This document shows positions 12,398-22,260 of a stretch of DNA of 64,000 bases, piece by piece. Position numbers and translations under genes: made by a program. Source of the DNA: Streptomyces sp. NL15-2K (lineage in GTDB: Bacteria > Actinomycetota > Actinomycetes > Streptomycetales > Streptomycetaceae). The stretch is taken from positions 3,949,501 to 4,013,500 of the forward strand of contig NZ_CP130630.1 in the NCBI RefSeq assembly GCF_030551255.1. Reading direction: 5' to 3'. The notes beneath the pieces were generated by a model, which searched no databases, was not told the origin of the DNA, and saw nothing but the letters and a program-made list of their open reading frames with translations. The number at the start of each line of letters is the position of its first letter. Positions within the stretch are counted from its first letter, which is position 1.

Positions 12398-14779
12398 TCA
12401 CCTCACTCCCGCGCCCACAACCCGCCCGTACTGTTCCCTGACCTCCCGGTACCGCAGCAGTTCCGCCGCCACCGGATCCAGCACCCGCGCCCGCCCGCAC
12501 CCGGCGGCCGCCTCTCTGAGCCGCCGCTCCGCCTCCAGGCCGTAGCGCCGGGCGGGCCCGCGCGCCGCCATCCGGCAGCCCCACTCGACGACCGGCCCGC
12601 CGCAGATCCCGGCCAGCATCAGCAGCACCGGCACGCCCAGGTTCGGCGACATGACTCCGATGATCTGCCCCAACAGCCACAGGCCCCCGATGACCTGAAG
12701 GATCGTCATGGACGCCTGGGCGAGGACGGCCGCCGGCCACCAGCCCGGCCGGGGCGGCCGGCCCGGCGGCAGTCCCGCCCGCGCCGCCAGCTCGTCCAGC
12801 GCCTCGGGCAGCCCCTGCGAGCCGCGTACGGCCGCCTCCCGCACCGCCTGAGCCCACGGCGCGGGCAGCCCCGCCGAGGCCCGGTCGGACAGTGTCCGCA
12901 CCGCGTGCTCGACCCGTTGGCGGGCCGTGGCCTCCTCGTCCGCCGGGGCGCGCAGCGGCAGCCGCCCCGTGGGGGGCTCGCACCGGTCCTGGTACCACCG
13001 CCACAGCCGCAGCCAGGGCGTCCCGCACGCGCGGTTGGCGTTGCGCAGCCACGCCCGCTCGGCCGCCTCGCCCGCAGCGGTGGCTCCCACCGCGTCCGCG
13101 AGCCGCGCGGCGAACTCGTCCCGCGCCTCCTCGCTGAGGCCCACGCGGCGCCCTGTGGCGTAGAGGGGCCGCAGCCGCCACGCGGCGTTGTCCACATCGG
13201 CCGAGATCCGGCGGGCCGCCGCCCCGCGCTCCGCCACGAACTGGGCGAGTGCCTCGCGCAGTTCGCCGATCCCGTCTCCGGTGAGGGCGGACAGCGCGAG
13301 CACGGTCGCGCCCGGTTCGCCGTGCTCGCCGAGCGCGATCCCGTCCTCGTCGAGCAGCCGCCGCAGGTCGTCGAGGACCTGCTCGGTGGCCTCCCCGGGC
13401 AGCCGGTCGGTCTGGTTCAGGACGATGAACATGATCTCCGCGTGTCCCGCCATGGGCCGCAGATAGCGCTCGTGCAGGACGGCGTCGGCGTATTTCTCGG
13501 GGTCGACGACCCAGATGACCGCGTCGACCAGCGCCAGGACGCGGTCCACCTGCTCGCGGTGCTCCACGGCGGCCGAGTCGTGGTCGGGCAGGTCGACCAG
13601 GACGAGCCCGCGCAGCTGCGCCTCCGCCTCGGGGCTCTGCATCGGGCGCCGCCGCAGCCGTCCCGGGATGCCGAGCCGGTCGATGAGGGTCGCCGCCCCG
13701 TCGCTCCAGCTGCACGCGATGGGCGCGGCGGTGGTCGGCCGTCGTACGCCCGTCTCCGAGATCGCCACTCCGGCGAGCGCGTTGAACAGCTGCGACTTGC
13801 CGCTGCCGGTCGCGCCCGCGATCGCGACGACCGTGTGCTGCCCGGAGAGCCTGCGCCGCGCCGCCGCCTCGTCCAGGACCCGGCCCGCCTCGGCGAGCGT
13901 CCTGCTGTCGAGCCGGGTGCGGGAGAGCCCCACCAGCTCGCGCAGCGCGTCGAGGCGTGACCGCAGCGGGCCGTCGTAGGCGAGCGGGAGCACTACTTGG
14001 GTACCGCCCGTCCTGGTCTCCACCCTGTTCTCCACCGCGGCGACGTGCTGCGCGGCGGTCTCCTCGGTGGCCCTCCGTGCGATCAGCCCGTCGTCCCAGG
14101 TGTCCTCGGGGTCGGTACGAGCGGGGGACTCGGTGTGAGCGGAGGTGTCCGAACAAGCAGAAGTGTCGGAACGAGCGGAGGTATCGGAACGAGCGGAAGT
14201 GTCGGAACGAGCGGAAGTGTCGAGACGAGCAGAAGCGTCGGGACGAGCAGAAGTATCGGAACGAGCGGTGTCCGTGCGACCGGAGGCGTCCTCGTTCTGC
14301 ACGCGCGTGTGGCGGTCGTCTTTCTGCACGCGCGCGTGGTGATCGTCCTTCTGCACGCGCGCGTGGTGATCGTCCTTCTGCACGCGCGCGTGGTGATCGT
14401 CCTTCTGCACCCGCGCGTGGCGGTCCTCCTTCTGCACCCGCGCGGGCCGGTCATCGCTCTGCACCCGCGCGGGCCGGTCATCGCTCTGCACACGCGCGAG
14501 GCGTTCATCGCCGTCCTTCGCACGCGCGGGGCGGTCGTCATCCCCCACGTCCGCCGCGCGCGCGTCGCGGTCCTCCGCACGCTTCTCCGGTACCTCGGGT
14601 ACGTCGGCCACCTCAGGCTCCTCAAGCTCCTCAAGCTCCTCAAGCTCCTCGTGCGCGCCGCTGTCCTGGGTGGCGACGGAAACGTCACCCTCGGCGACGG
14701 CCTGCCCGGGGACGATGTCTTCAGGACGCCTGTCTTGCTCCGCTTGCTCCGTGTGGTCCTGGTCCGTGACGGCGGTCAC
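12398..14779 (-). CDS. dynB: Dynamin-like GTPase with membrane anchor (DynB-like)
   Basis: A 793-residue protein. The N-terminal 300 residues are disordered and repeat-rich. A G domain follows, with P-loop 'GATGSGKSQ' (about residue 318), 'DLPDHDS' (G3) and 'NQTD' (G4). Two hydrophobic segments lie near residues 690-740. GTG at 14779 begins three bases after the stop of the upstream GTPase, so the two are co-translated. In Streptomyces an adjacent dynamin pair stabilises FtsZ rings in sporulation septation, and this pair next to ssbB fits that locus. The symbol is assigned from order and membrane segments. Confidence 0.75.
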   Translation of the reverse strand: MTAVTDQDHTEQAEQDRRPEDIVPGQAVAEGDVSVATQDSGAHEELEELEELEEPEVADVPEVPEKRAEDRDARAADVGDDDRPARAKDGDERLARVQSDDRPARVQSDDRPARVQKEDRHARVQKDDHHARVQKDDHHARVQKDDHHARVQKDDRHTRVQNEDASGRTDTARSDTSARPDASARLDTSARSDTSARSDTSARSDTSACSDTSAHTESPARTDPEDTWDDGLIARRATEETAAQHVAAVENRVETRTGGTQVVLPLAYDGPLRSRLDALRELVGLSRTRLDSRTLAEAGRVLDEAAARRRLSGQHTVVAIAGATGSGKSQLFNALAGVAISETGVRRPTTAAPIACSWSDGAATLIDRLGIPGRLRRRPMQSPEAEAQLRGLVLVDLPDHDSAAVEHREQVDRVLALVDAVIWVVDPEKYADAVLHERYLRPMAGHAEIMFIVLNQTDRLPGEATEQVLDDLRRLLDEDGIALGEHGEPGATVLALSALTGDGIGELREALAQFVAERGAAARRISADVDNAAWRLRPLYATGRRVGLSEEARDEFAARLADAVGATAAGEAAERAWLRNANRACGTPWLRLWRWYQDRCEPPTGRLPLRAPADEEATARQRVEHAVRTLSDRASAGLPAPWAQAVREAAVRGSQGLPEALDELAARAGLPPGRPPRPGWWPAAVLAQASMTILQVIGGLWLLGQIIGVMSPNLGVPVLLMLAGICGGPVVEWGCRMAARGPARRYGLEAERRLREAAAGCGRARVLDPVAAELLRYREVREQYGRVVGAGVR
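14145..14502 (-). repeat. In-frame 18-bp and 27-bp tandem repeats in dynB
   Basis: Two adjacent arrays lie in the disordered N-terminus. Positions 14145-14268 hold about seven 18-bp units encoding SDTSAR-like hexapeptides. Positions 14298-14502 hold about eight 27-bp units encoding nonapeptides of the type VQKDDHHAR, very basic and His-rich. Units are near-identical in the middle of the arrays. Confidence 0.85.
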
Positions 14780-14782
14780 CGG

Positions 14783-16390
14783 TCATCTCTCCTTCAGCAG
14801 TACGGACAGCGCGGCGATGAGTTCGGCCTGGGGCTCGGCATGGACTTCGAGGGCGTCGAGGGGGGCGAGGCGGCGCTCGCGTTCGGTGTGCATGACCCGG
14901 TCCAGGTGGTCGGCGAGCAGCCGCCCGCCGCGGTCGCGCAGCCGCAGCGCGCCGTGCGCACCGATCCGCTCGGCGAGCCCCTCGCCGGCCGACCGCGCCC
15001 GGCGCCCGCCCAGCAGCGCGGTGGCGACAAGGGCGGCGACCACCTCGGAGTCGGGTACGACGCTCCGGTCGACGTAGCGCACCTCCTCCTCGGCGTACTC
15101 CTCCAGCTCCCGCCGCCACCGCCGTACCGCCACCCCGATGCGGTGCTCCGCGCTCCCCGAGTAGGGATCGCGGCAGGCCAGCTCCGGGGCGTCCGCCGCC
15201 GGTTCCCGCCGCCAGGCCTCGTCGACGCGCTCGTCGGCCGCGGTGACGGCGCACAGCAGGAGCGCGCCCAGGCTCTCCACGAGCGCGTCGAGGAGTTCTC
15301 CGGCGGTGCAGTCGAGCGGGAAGGCCCGCCAGCGCTTCAGGGCGTCACCGGCGAGCACGGCACCGGCCTGGAGCCGGCCCCGTAGGCGCCCGTACTCGCT
15401 GTCGTACGCCCCGTCGACGGCGGAGGTGAGCCTGAGCGCGGCCGCGTACTGGGCGGCGGCGGCGTTGGCCAGCTCGGGCAGCCGGGCCTTGAGCGAGTCG
15501 AGGACGCCGTATGCCGTACGGGCCAGGGCGTGCTGCCGGGCCGCCGGGTCCTGTGCCTGCTGGAGGAGCCAGGTCCGCAGGGGTGCCACGGCGGTGGCCG
15601 GCAGCAGCCCGCCGCCCCAGGCGGACTCGGGCAGCTCGGGCACGGTGAAGCGGGGTACGTCGCCGAGCCCGGCCTTGGTGAGCAGGGCGCCGTACTGCCG
15701 CGACACCTCGGAGACGACCTGGTGGGGCACCCGGTCGAGGACGGTGACGAGGGTGACGTCGTACTCCTTGGCGGTGCGCAGCAGGTGCCAGGGCACGGCG
15801 TCGGCGTACCGGGCGGCCGTGGTCACCATGACCCAGATGTCGGCCGCGCAGATCAGCTCGGCGGCGAGGACCCGGTTGTCGGCGACGAGGCAGTCGACGT
15901 CGGGCGCGTCGAGGAGGGCGAGGCCCGGTGGCAGGGTGTCGGCGGTCTCGACCCGCAGCACCCGCGCGGGGTCCTCGCCGGGCAGCAGGAGCTCCTCCGT
16001 CCGATCCTGTTGTTGCACCCACACGCGCGTGAGGTCGGGCAGCACCCGCATCCCGCTGAACCAGTGATGGTCCTCCGGATGGCATACCAGCACCGGGGTC
16101 CGTGTGGTCGGCCGCAGCACGCCCGCCTCGCTCACCCGCCGGCCCACCAGGGAGTTGAGCAGTGTCGACTTCCCGGCCCCGGTGGAACCCCCGATGACGG
16201 CCAGCAAGGGCGCTTCGGGTTCCCTCAACCGGGGCACCAAGTAGTCGTCGAGCTGGGCGAGCAGCTCGTCGCGGTTGGCACGCGCGCGTGGGGCCCCCGC
16301 CAGGGGCAGCGGGAAGCGTGCGGCGGCGACACGGTCGCGCAGTGCGGAGAGTGCGTCGAGCAGCTGAGGCCGTACGTCCAAGGTCACCAC
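14783..16390 (-). CDS. dynA: Dynamin-like GTPase (DynA-like)
   Basis: A 535-residue YfjP/dynamin-type GTPase beginning '[21 protein letters not shown]'. P-loop '[10 protein letters not shown]' is near residue 66, Thr-rich switch 'RPTTRTP' follows, and 'LDAPDVD' is the G3 region. Start is chosen at GTG 16390 (a second GTG at 16387). An ATG at 16429 would add 13 residues, but that stretch is AT-rich and looks more like promoter. First gene of the dynA-dynB pair, overlapping regulation with the downstream partner. Confidence 0.75.
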   Translation of the reverse strand: MVTLDVRPQLLDALSALRDRVAAARFPLPLAGAPRARANRDELLAQLDDYLVPRLREPEAPLLAVIGGSTGAGKSTLLNSLVGRRVSEAGVLRPTTRTPVLVCHPEDHHWFSGMRVLPDLTRVWVQQQDRTEELLLPGEDPARVLRVETADTLPPGLALLDAPDVDCLVADNRVLAAELICAADIWVMVTTAARYADAVPWHLLRTAKEYDVTLVTVLDRVPHQVVSEVSRQYGALLTKAGLGDVPRFTVPELPESAWGGGLLPATAVAPLRTWLLQQAQDPAARQHALARTAYGVLDSLKARLPELANAAAAQYAAALRLTSAVDGAYDSEYGRLRGRLQAGAVLAGDALKRWRAFPLDCTAGELLDALVESLGALLLCAVTAADERVDEAWRREPAADAPELACRDPYSGSAEHRIGVAVRRWRRELEEYAEEEVRYVDRSVVPDSEVVAALVATALLGGRRARSAGEGLAERIGAHGALRLRDRGGRLLADHLDRVMHTERERRLAPLDALEVHAEPQAELIAALSVLLKER

Positions 16391-16712
16391 ATGCGAAGAA
16401 TGCCCAATTTTAGGGGAATTTTGAAGCATATGAGCATGTCTGCGCGCCGACCGGACACAACGGACGGAAGGGACGACTGGGACGCGGGCACAGTCCAGGC
16501 ATAACGAGTGGACAACACCCGATGCGCAAGACGCCAAAAGCGGTGCACGATTCGTACCTGCCTGCGATTATCAGGACCGCTTCACCGAACCTCCACATCG
16601 AGCCACGGAGGCGAAGCAACAGGGACCAGGATGCGGGAGCCCTATCCTTGTCCCCGGCGACGTCACGGATCGGCCCACACCCGGGCACCCAAGACAGAGG
16701 CCACCACACCCG

Positions 16713-16785
16713 GCCCCCGTAGCTCAGTGGATAGAGCAGGCGCCTTCTAAGCGCTTGGCCGCAGGTTCGAGTCCTGCCGGGGGCG
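16713..16785 (+). tRNA. tRNA-Arg (anticodon TCT)
   Basis: A complete 73-nt cloverleaf. Acceptor gcccccg/cgggggc, D-arm gctc-agtggatag-agc, anticodon stem-loop with loop cttctaa (anticodon TCT), T-arm gcagg-ttcgagt-cctgc, discriminator G. CCA is not encoded. Its 3' part is duplicated at 42931 by integration of the island. The sequence downstream of the acceptor therefore belongs to the element, not to the original locus. Confidence 0.95.
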
Positions 16786-16787
16786 CC
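16737..16787 (+). repeat. attL: left 51-bp direct repeat of the tRNA-Arg integration site
   Basis: The 51 bp from the anticodon stem to two bases past the acceptor are identical to 42931-42981. Identity ends on the left inside the tRNA gene and on the right just after it, as expected for site-specific integration into a tRNA 3' end. Confidence 0.92.
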
Positions 16788-16794
16788 CTCTTTC

Positions 16795-16821
16795 CGCCCT
16801 CCCATCGGGAGGGCGTTTTCG
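16795..16821 (+). terminator. Rho-independent-type terminator after tRNA-Arg
   Basis: The hairpin cgccctccc-atc-gggagggcg is followed by ttttc. It lies in island DNA just after attL and so supplies 3' termination for the reconstituted tRNA gene. Confidence 0.75.
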
Positions 16822-17088
16822 CTGGTCAGAGGCTGTTTATCGGGCTCGGCGGAGCAGCTTCGCGGGTGCGGGTGGGCCCTCGGGCGGAGTCGGCGGGTGT
16901 CCGGCTGGAGACAATTTCGTCCGGTCCTCGGCGGGTGTCCTTCCCGAAAACTTCCCGAAGTTTCGGTGCGGTCTCTCTGCAATCCCTCTGCGGTCGACGC
17001 GCGACGACCACCCGGCCACGCCCCTCAGATGAGGGCAAATCGCCATACAGGTTGAAGGAGGGCTGGATATCAGATCATCCTTGCCGTC
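16822..17088. other. Left-end non-coding region with short direct repeats
   Basis: No gene is seen. The sequence cggcgggtgtcc occurs twice (near 16887 and 16936), and cttcccgaa occurs twice within 20 bp around 16950. Short direct repeats next to an attachment site can be integrase arm-type binding sites, but that is inference only. Confidence 0.35.
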
Positions 17089-19000
17089 ATGAGTCTCGTC
17101 TCCGCCTCCTTCGGTGTGCCCGCGATGGGCGACTACGCCTACGACTGGGCCTTGGTTGATGTGGAGACGTCGGGCCTCATGGCCCGGCGAGACCGTGTGC
17201 TGTCCGTCGCGGTGATCACGATCGGTCCGGACGGCGAGCAGACCGGGGAGTTCTCGACCCTGCTCAATCCGGGCTGCGATCCGGGACCGGTGGAGGTGCA
17301 CGGGCTGACCGTCGAGCGACTGCGGGGTTCGCCGACGTTCGACCAGATCGCCGGGCGGATCGGAGCGATGCTTCAGGACCGGGTCCTGGTCGCCCACAAC
17401 GCCCAGTTCGACTACGACTTCCTGGCCTACGAGTTCGCCCGTGCGCGGATGTGGCTGCCGGTGTCGCAGCGGCTGTGCACCCTGGCTCTGAATCGCCAGG
17501 TGGATCCGCCGACGGACGACATGAAGCTCGGCACCCTCGCCGCCCATTACGGCGTCCCCCAGCAGCGTGCGCACGATGCGCTGGACGACACCCGTGTGCT
17601 GGCCGGGATCCTGCGGGCGTCGCTGCGCGAGGCAGCGCGGCTCGATCTGCCCTTGCCGCTGGTGACCTGCCCGCCCCGGGCGGAGTCGCAGTTCACGCCG
17701 AATCCGCCGAAGACTCCCTGCGCCTACCGCAATCCGGGACGCCTGACTCCGGGCGGGCCTCTCCAGCAGGGGATGAAGGTCGCGATCACCGGTGAGACCG
17801 CCCATGCCCGGGCCGAGCTGGTCGGGCGGGCGGTTGCCGCCGGGCTGAACATGATGGCCTCCGTCAGCCGGCACACCAGCGTGCTGGTCACCAATGAACC
17901 GGCGTCCGGTTCGGCAAAGGCCCGACGCGCCCTCGCCGAAGGCGTGCCGGTCATCGACGAGCACACCTTCCTGCGGCTGCTGGCCGACGTACGGCCGGGG
18001 ACAGAGCATGAGGCAACGGCCGTCGCTGTCGCCCCGGTGGCCGAGCCGGAAGCCGAACCAGTCGTCGGACCCGTGGAGTCGGCGCCCACCACGACCTCTG
18101 CCGCATCCGTCCCGGAAGCAGCGGCCCTCCCCACGGCCGCCCCCGGTATGCCGGTACCCGCTCCGCGCCAACCGGTGCCCTCCATCGGCACCTTGGACAA
18201 GCCTCTGGCGGGGTGTCGCGTGCTGGTGCTCGGTGGTGTCCATGCCGATGCCGCGGCGGCCCGTACCCGCATCGTCGAGCTGGGCGGGTCCGCGGCAATC
18301 AACCTGTCCGCCAGCGTCACCGACGTCGTACTCCTGGAGGGAGGGCAGGGCGACCGGCGCATGAGCCGCATCATCGACCTCCAACTCCCCGTGCACGACC
18401 TCCACTGGCTCGCCGCTCCGACCGCCACCGCCCCGGTCGCTGCGACGCTCCGGACTCAGGAGCCGCACGTGATGCCGAGAGGGGGCGTCATCGACCTGCC
18501 CATGCCGCACGGCAGACCCGCGCCGGAGTGGTACATCACCGTCGGCTGGGCCCCGCAGACCGACTACGAGATCGACGTCGTCGCCTTCCTCCTCGACGAG
18601 GACGAACAGGTCACCTTCGACGAGGACTTCATCTTCTACGGAGCTCCCGAGAGCCCCGCCGGAACCGTGCGACTGCTCACCGGCGGCCCGGCCGAACAGA
18701 CCATCGCCCTCAACCTGGCCTCCCTGCCACCCGCGACGCGCAAGGTCGTCGTCGCCGCCGCCATCGACCGCGCCGCCACCTTCGGGACGGTCGGTGCGAT
18801 CCAGATCGGTGCCGCCCCCGGCAGCAGCGGCGCACCGCTCGCCCGGGGCAGCCCTGGACGCCGCCACCACCGAACGCACCATGCTGCTCGCGGAGATCTA
18901 CCGCAGGGGCCCGGTCTGGCGCCTTCGAGCCGTCGGCCAGGGCTACGACCACGGCCTCGACGCCCTCGCACGCGGATACGGAGTCGACATCGCCGAGTGA
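17089..19000 (+). pseudogene. DEDDh exonuclease-BRCT-TerD fusion gene with a +1 frameshift near its 3' end
   Basis: It would encode about 636 residues. Residues 15-190 form a DEDDh (DnaQ-like) exonuclease ('VDVETSG', 'AHNAQFDYDFL', 'HDALDDTRV'). Two BRCT-like segments follow ('GMKVAITGETAHARAELVG', and 'LAGCRVLVLGGVHADAAAARTRIVELGG'). The last 150 residues are a TerD domain ('EWYITVGWAPQTDYEIDVVAFLLD'). At the GGGG run 18845-18848 the frame shifts, and the TerD C-terminus ('ALDAATTERTMLLAEIYR' to 'GYGVDIAE') continues in the +1 frame to 19000. One extra G explains it. The alternative is a sequencing error. The start at 17089 is not supported by a clear Shine-Dalgarno; ATG 17125 is possible. 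Confidence 0.75.
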
Positions 19001-19045
19001 ACACCGGTGCCGGAGGCAGAGGTCCGTGCGTCTCCTGGGTCCGGG

Positions 19046-20482
19046 TCAGGCCCGGCGACGCGGTGCGGACGTGGATCCAGGCGGGGGAACCGGCATGCTC
19101 GGGGCCCGCCCCACCGGCAGTCGCTGGGGACCTTCGATGCGCTGCTGGAGCTCGGCGAGCTGGCCCGTGATGCAGCGGGCGTAGGTGGCGAGCAGGACGG
19201 GGACGCTGTTGCCGGCCCACTCGGCGACCTGGGCGGGTGGGATGCCGTGGTTGAGCCAGGTGGTCAGGCAGGTGTGGCGCTGGTCGTAGACGCGCTTGCC
19301 CACGGGTGACTCGTATTCGTGCTCCGGCAGGACCGGCTTGCGGGCCTTGTTCCAGGCGCGGCGGAAGACCGATCCGGCCAGCAGCCCGCCCTTCTCGCCG
19401 GGGAAGAAGAGGTCGCCCGGCTGGAGGCCGTCCCTCTTGATCAGGTCGCGGAGGACAGCGACGAGTGCCGGGTGGGCGGGGACGGGGCGGGTGTCGCCCT
19501 CGGCGCGGCCCTTGAGGTCGCGGGTCTCATGGACGCGGCCGTCGTCGGTCCACTGGCTGCCGACCTCGGGCTCGGCGGTGTGGACGAGCAGCTCGCCCCA
19601 GCCCTCGGCGGGCAGTGTGGCGGCGCTGACGCGGAGGGCTACGGCCTCCTCCGGCCGCAGACCGGCGTAGTACAAGGTGGCGAAGAAGGCATGGAGGCGG
19701 TGGCCGGTGCGAGGGCGGTCGGCGATCCAGGCCAGGAGGCGGGCGACCTGACCCGGATTGAGCAGCGATCGCTTGTCGACGGCCTCGGCCACCTAGGGGG
19801 CGGCGCCCTCCTCCTTGCCCTTCGGGAGCGGGTTGGCGGTGAGGAGCTTCTGCCGGACGGCGTACTTCATCGCCACGTTGAGGATCCGCTGCTCGCGCTT
19901 GACGGAGCTGGCGGCGGCCGGGCTGCCGTCCAGAAGTGTGTCGAGCGCGTGCAGGACGGCGTCGACGCGTTTGGTGTCCTCCCAAGCCGTCACCGGCAGG
20001 GAGTTGCGGGCTATCCACGACAGGATAGTGCGGACCTCGGGCGGCGCCTCGTCGCGTCGGATCTTGTTGAAGGCGTACTCGCCCAGGGCCCGGCGTACGT
20101 CGATCGGGTCGAAGCGGTCCGGGAGTTCGGTGCGCAGCAATGCGAGGGTGACCTTGGTGAGGGCCTTGGCGGTGTTCTTGCGGTTGTTGGCCGAGATGCG
20201 CGGCCACTTCATGTCGACGTGCTGGAGGGCGAATTCGTAGTTGGTGACCTCGGCGGCCGATGTGGCTTGTGAGACCGGCAGGCCGGTGTCCATGTCGAAC
20301 GGTTCGCCGTTGTTCGCGGCTACGCGCAGCGTCGAGCGGAAGGATTCGGCGAGCGCGCTCGTGGCGTAACTCTGGCCATGGCGCCTTCCGTTGACGGACC
20401 ACCGGACGGTGTAGCTGGTCTTGCGCTTTCCCCTGTAGATCTCCGTGTCGTAGAAGCGGACCTTGTAGGACCGGTTGCTCAA
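19046..20482 (-). pseudogene. int: Tyrosine-family site-specific integrase interrupted by an in-frame TAG
   Basis: The N-terminal SAM-like binding half (20482-19793) and the catalytic half (19792-19046) lie in the same frame, separated only by TAG at 19793-19795 followed at once by GTG. The catalytic half shows the first Arg in 'YYAGLRPEEAVAL', 'YDQRHTCLTTWL' (box II RHT), 'AEWAGNSVPVLL' and the Tyr nucleophile in 'ATYARC'. The full length of about 478 residues is normal for Streptomyces element integrases. The C-terminal half could be re-initiated at the GTG, but it would lack the arm/core-binding domain. TTG start overlaps the xis stop (TTGA). It presumably inserted the island at tRNA-Arg. 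Confidence 0.88.
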
Positions 20483-20679
20483 GCGTGGTCCTCGCAGTCG
20501 GTCAGCCAGTTCTCGTAGTCACTGCGGCGGATGCGCAAAGCCCCGTTGGGGATACGTATGCAGCGCGGGGCTGTGCCCTTCTTTCGCCAGTCGTAGAAGG
20601 TTGAGCGGGAGATGCGGAGGTCGTCGCAGAACTCGTCGACCGTGAGTTTGTCGGTGGGGCGGCGGGGCGGAGACGTCAA
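20479..20679 (-). CDS. xis: Excisionase-like helix-turn-helix protein
   Basis: A 66-residue protein with a MerR/excisionase-type HTH ('KLTVDEFCDDLRISRSTFYDWRKKGTAPRCIRIPNGALRIRRSDYENWL'). TTG at 20679 is chosen because aagga lies 8 bp upstream. It overlaps the integrase start by four bases, the usual xis-int arrangement of actinobacterial integrative elements. It probably directs excision or represses the operon. Confidence 0.8.
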   Translation of the reverse strand: MTSPPRRPTDKLTVDEFCDDLRISRSTFYDWRKKGTAPRCIRIPNGALRIRRSDYENWLTDCEDHA

Positions 20680-20825
20680 GCGGTGTTCCTTGGGCAGGGG
20701 GCGGGGCTGTCCTGCGTTTGCGCCGGGTCGGTGCGAAAGGCAGGCGGACTGGGGAGTTGCCAGTCGATAGCGGTGTAGGTCCGTGGTCGGGAGCAGCCTC
20801 GATTGGCACCACAACTATCCATAGA

Positions 20826-20850
20826 ATCGCCGGTTTGGATAACCGGCGAT
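20826..20850. promoter_or_regulatory. Perfect 10-bp palindrome upstream of xis-int (candidate operator)
   Basis: Arms atcgccggtt and aaccggcgat flank a 5-bp centre, about 150 bp upstream of the xis start. The right arm with flanks (aaccggcgatcgtg) recurs at 21049-21062 with similar upstream tttggt context. Suggests a repressor or Xis binding site. Confidence 0.5.
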
Positions 20851-21256
20851 CGTGGTCTATGTTGCGCTCGCGCGGTTCACTGCGAAGCGGTTCCCCGGGA
20901 GCGGGAAGAGCCGAGGGCCGAAATGTCGATCGACACTCTCGCGGCTGCTCTGACGTGGGGTGTTGTGTTGTAGATTCCCGGCCGGTGACACGTCGACGGC
21001 TTCCCGATGTGATGCTTCTGGCTCGGAGTCCGGGACAACTATTTGGTCAACCGGCGATCGTGCCCTACCGTTTTGTCACCGCCTTCTACCGCCTGCTTTT
21101 TCGGCAGCCTTTCTGCCGTGAGAGATGTCGCGGGATTGGGCTGGACTTGCCGCGGCCCGGGTGTGGCTATGTGTTGACGGCACCCCCGGAAAGCGCGAGC
21201 GGCCACCAGTGCGCCACGCGCCGCCGGCCGGTCAACTCCCCCACCCCTGATGCCCG

Positions 21257-21418
21257 TACCGCCACGACGACGGTGAGTCGTGGGCCGGCACGGGCGTCTG
21301 GGTCTCACCTGGCAAGGACCGATGGGCGGCCCTGCTCACCAACAAGCTCTACTACACCCGCGACCGCGAGCCGCTGACCCACGTCCGCAACGCATTCCGC
21401 TCACTCGCCTTCGCGTGA
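21257..21418 (+). pseudogene. 3' remnant of a serine beta-lactamase-family hydrolase gene
   Basis: About 50 codons ending at TGA 21416 read 'ESWAGTGVWVSPGKDRWAAL', then 'LTNKLYYTRDREPLTHVRNA'. This matches the C-terminus of class C beta-lactamase-like serine hydrolases. No start or catalytic motif remains. Confidence 0.55.
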
Positions 21419-21669
21419 GCCGAGCGCGCTGCTGGTGCTCCGGCACCGGGACCCTCCTTGCTTGGTCGCTGCCTGTACCCATTCCATCAGCGTCTGACGG
21501 ACGCCGCGGCCAGGACACCGGCACCGACCGATATACCGGCAAGAGGCCCGAAGAGCGCCGGATACCCCCCCCCGTTATGTTCTTCGCGGTCCTGCAAGAG
21601 GGCCGCTGGCCTCCGGGCCCGGCATGGCTGTTCCCCCCTGTCGAAGGCATGACCTGGGGGGTGGTGTCA
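21419..21669. other. Spacer between hydrolase remnant and group II intron
   Basis: No convincing gene is seen. It contains a run of nine C residues near 21570 and G+C-rich potential stems. It is the presumed insertion site flank of the intron. Confidence 0.3.
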
Positions 21670-22260
21670 GTGCGCCGTGAGGCGCTGCAATTCGTGCGGA
21701 GGTGAGAGACCGTCGCCGTCGTCCCTGTCGCAGCAGGGTGATGAAGCTGGGGGCAGCCTGATCCGGGAGGTGCCGGTGAGGGCGAGAGCGGCCCCGACAA
21801 AGCCGGGACAGGCCAGAACTGCCAGATGGCCCGGGTCCGGCGAGCGTGATGGAGAGGAGTACGAGAGGAACCAGCGTTTACGTCTCTCAACCCCCCGCCG
21901 GCTCAAACCTGTGCAGATATGGGCCGGGTGCGGTGCGTCTTCGAACCGGGTGACTGGAGCGGGGAACTCCTGGGCGGGCTTTGACATGCCCGTCGGGAGG
22001 CCACGGTGAAGTGCTGCGGGGTAGCCGTGGCGATGCCGCAGGGACAGAGCTGGGCTCCTACTCCGTCGAGCGAATTGCAGTGAACACGGGAACCGTTCCG
22101 GCTCACGCCCGCTGCCAGGGATCCGTCCTGGCGGACGGGCTGGGTTCATCGTCGGCCGATCGGGCCGGAACGGGGCGGAGTCGCCGTAGTACTTCGAGCG
22201 CACGAGAGGTGCGCACATGGGGAAGGGCGGCAGCGGTATCGAGAAGGGAAGGAGGCTGTA

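Noticed and set aside
18840..18850. Programmed +1 frameshift in the TerD fusion
   Set aside because: No slippery signal or stimulatory structure was evident, and comparable lesions occur in unrelated genes of the island.
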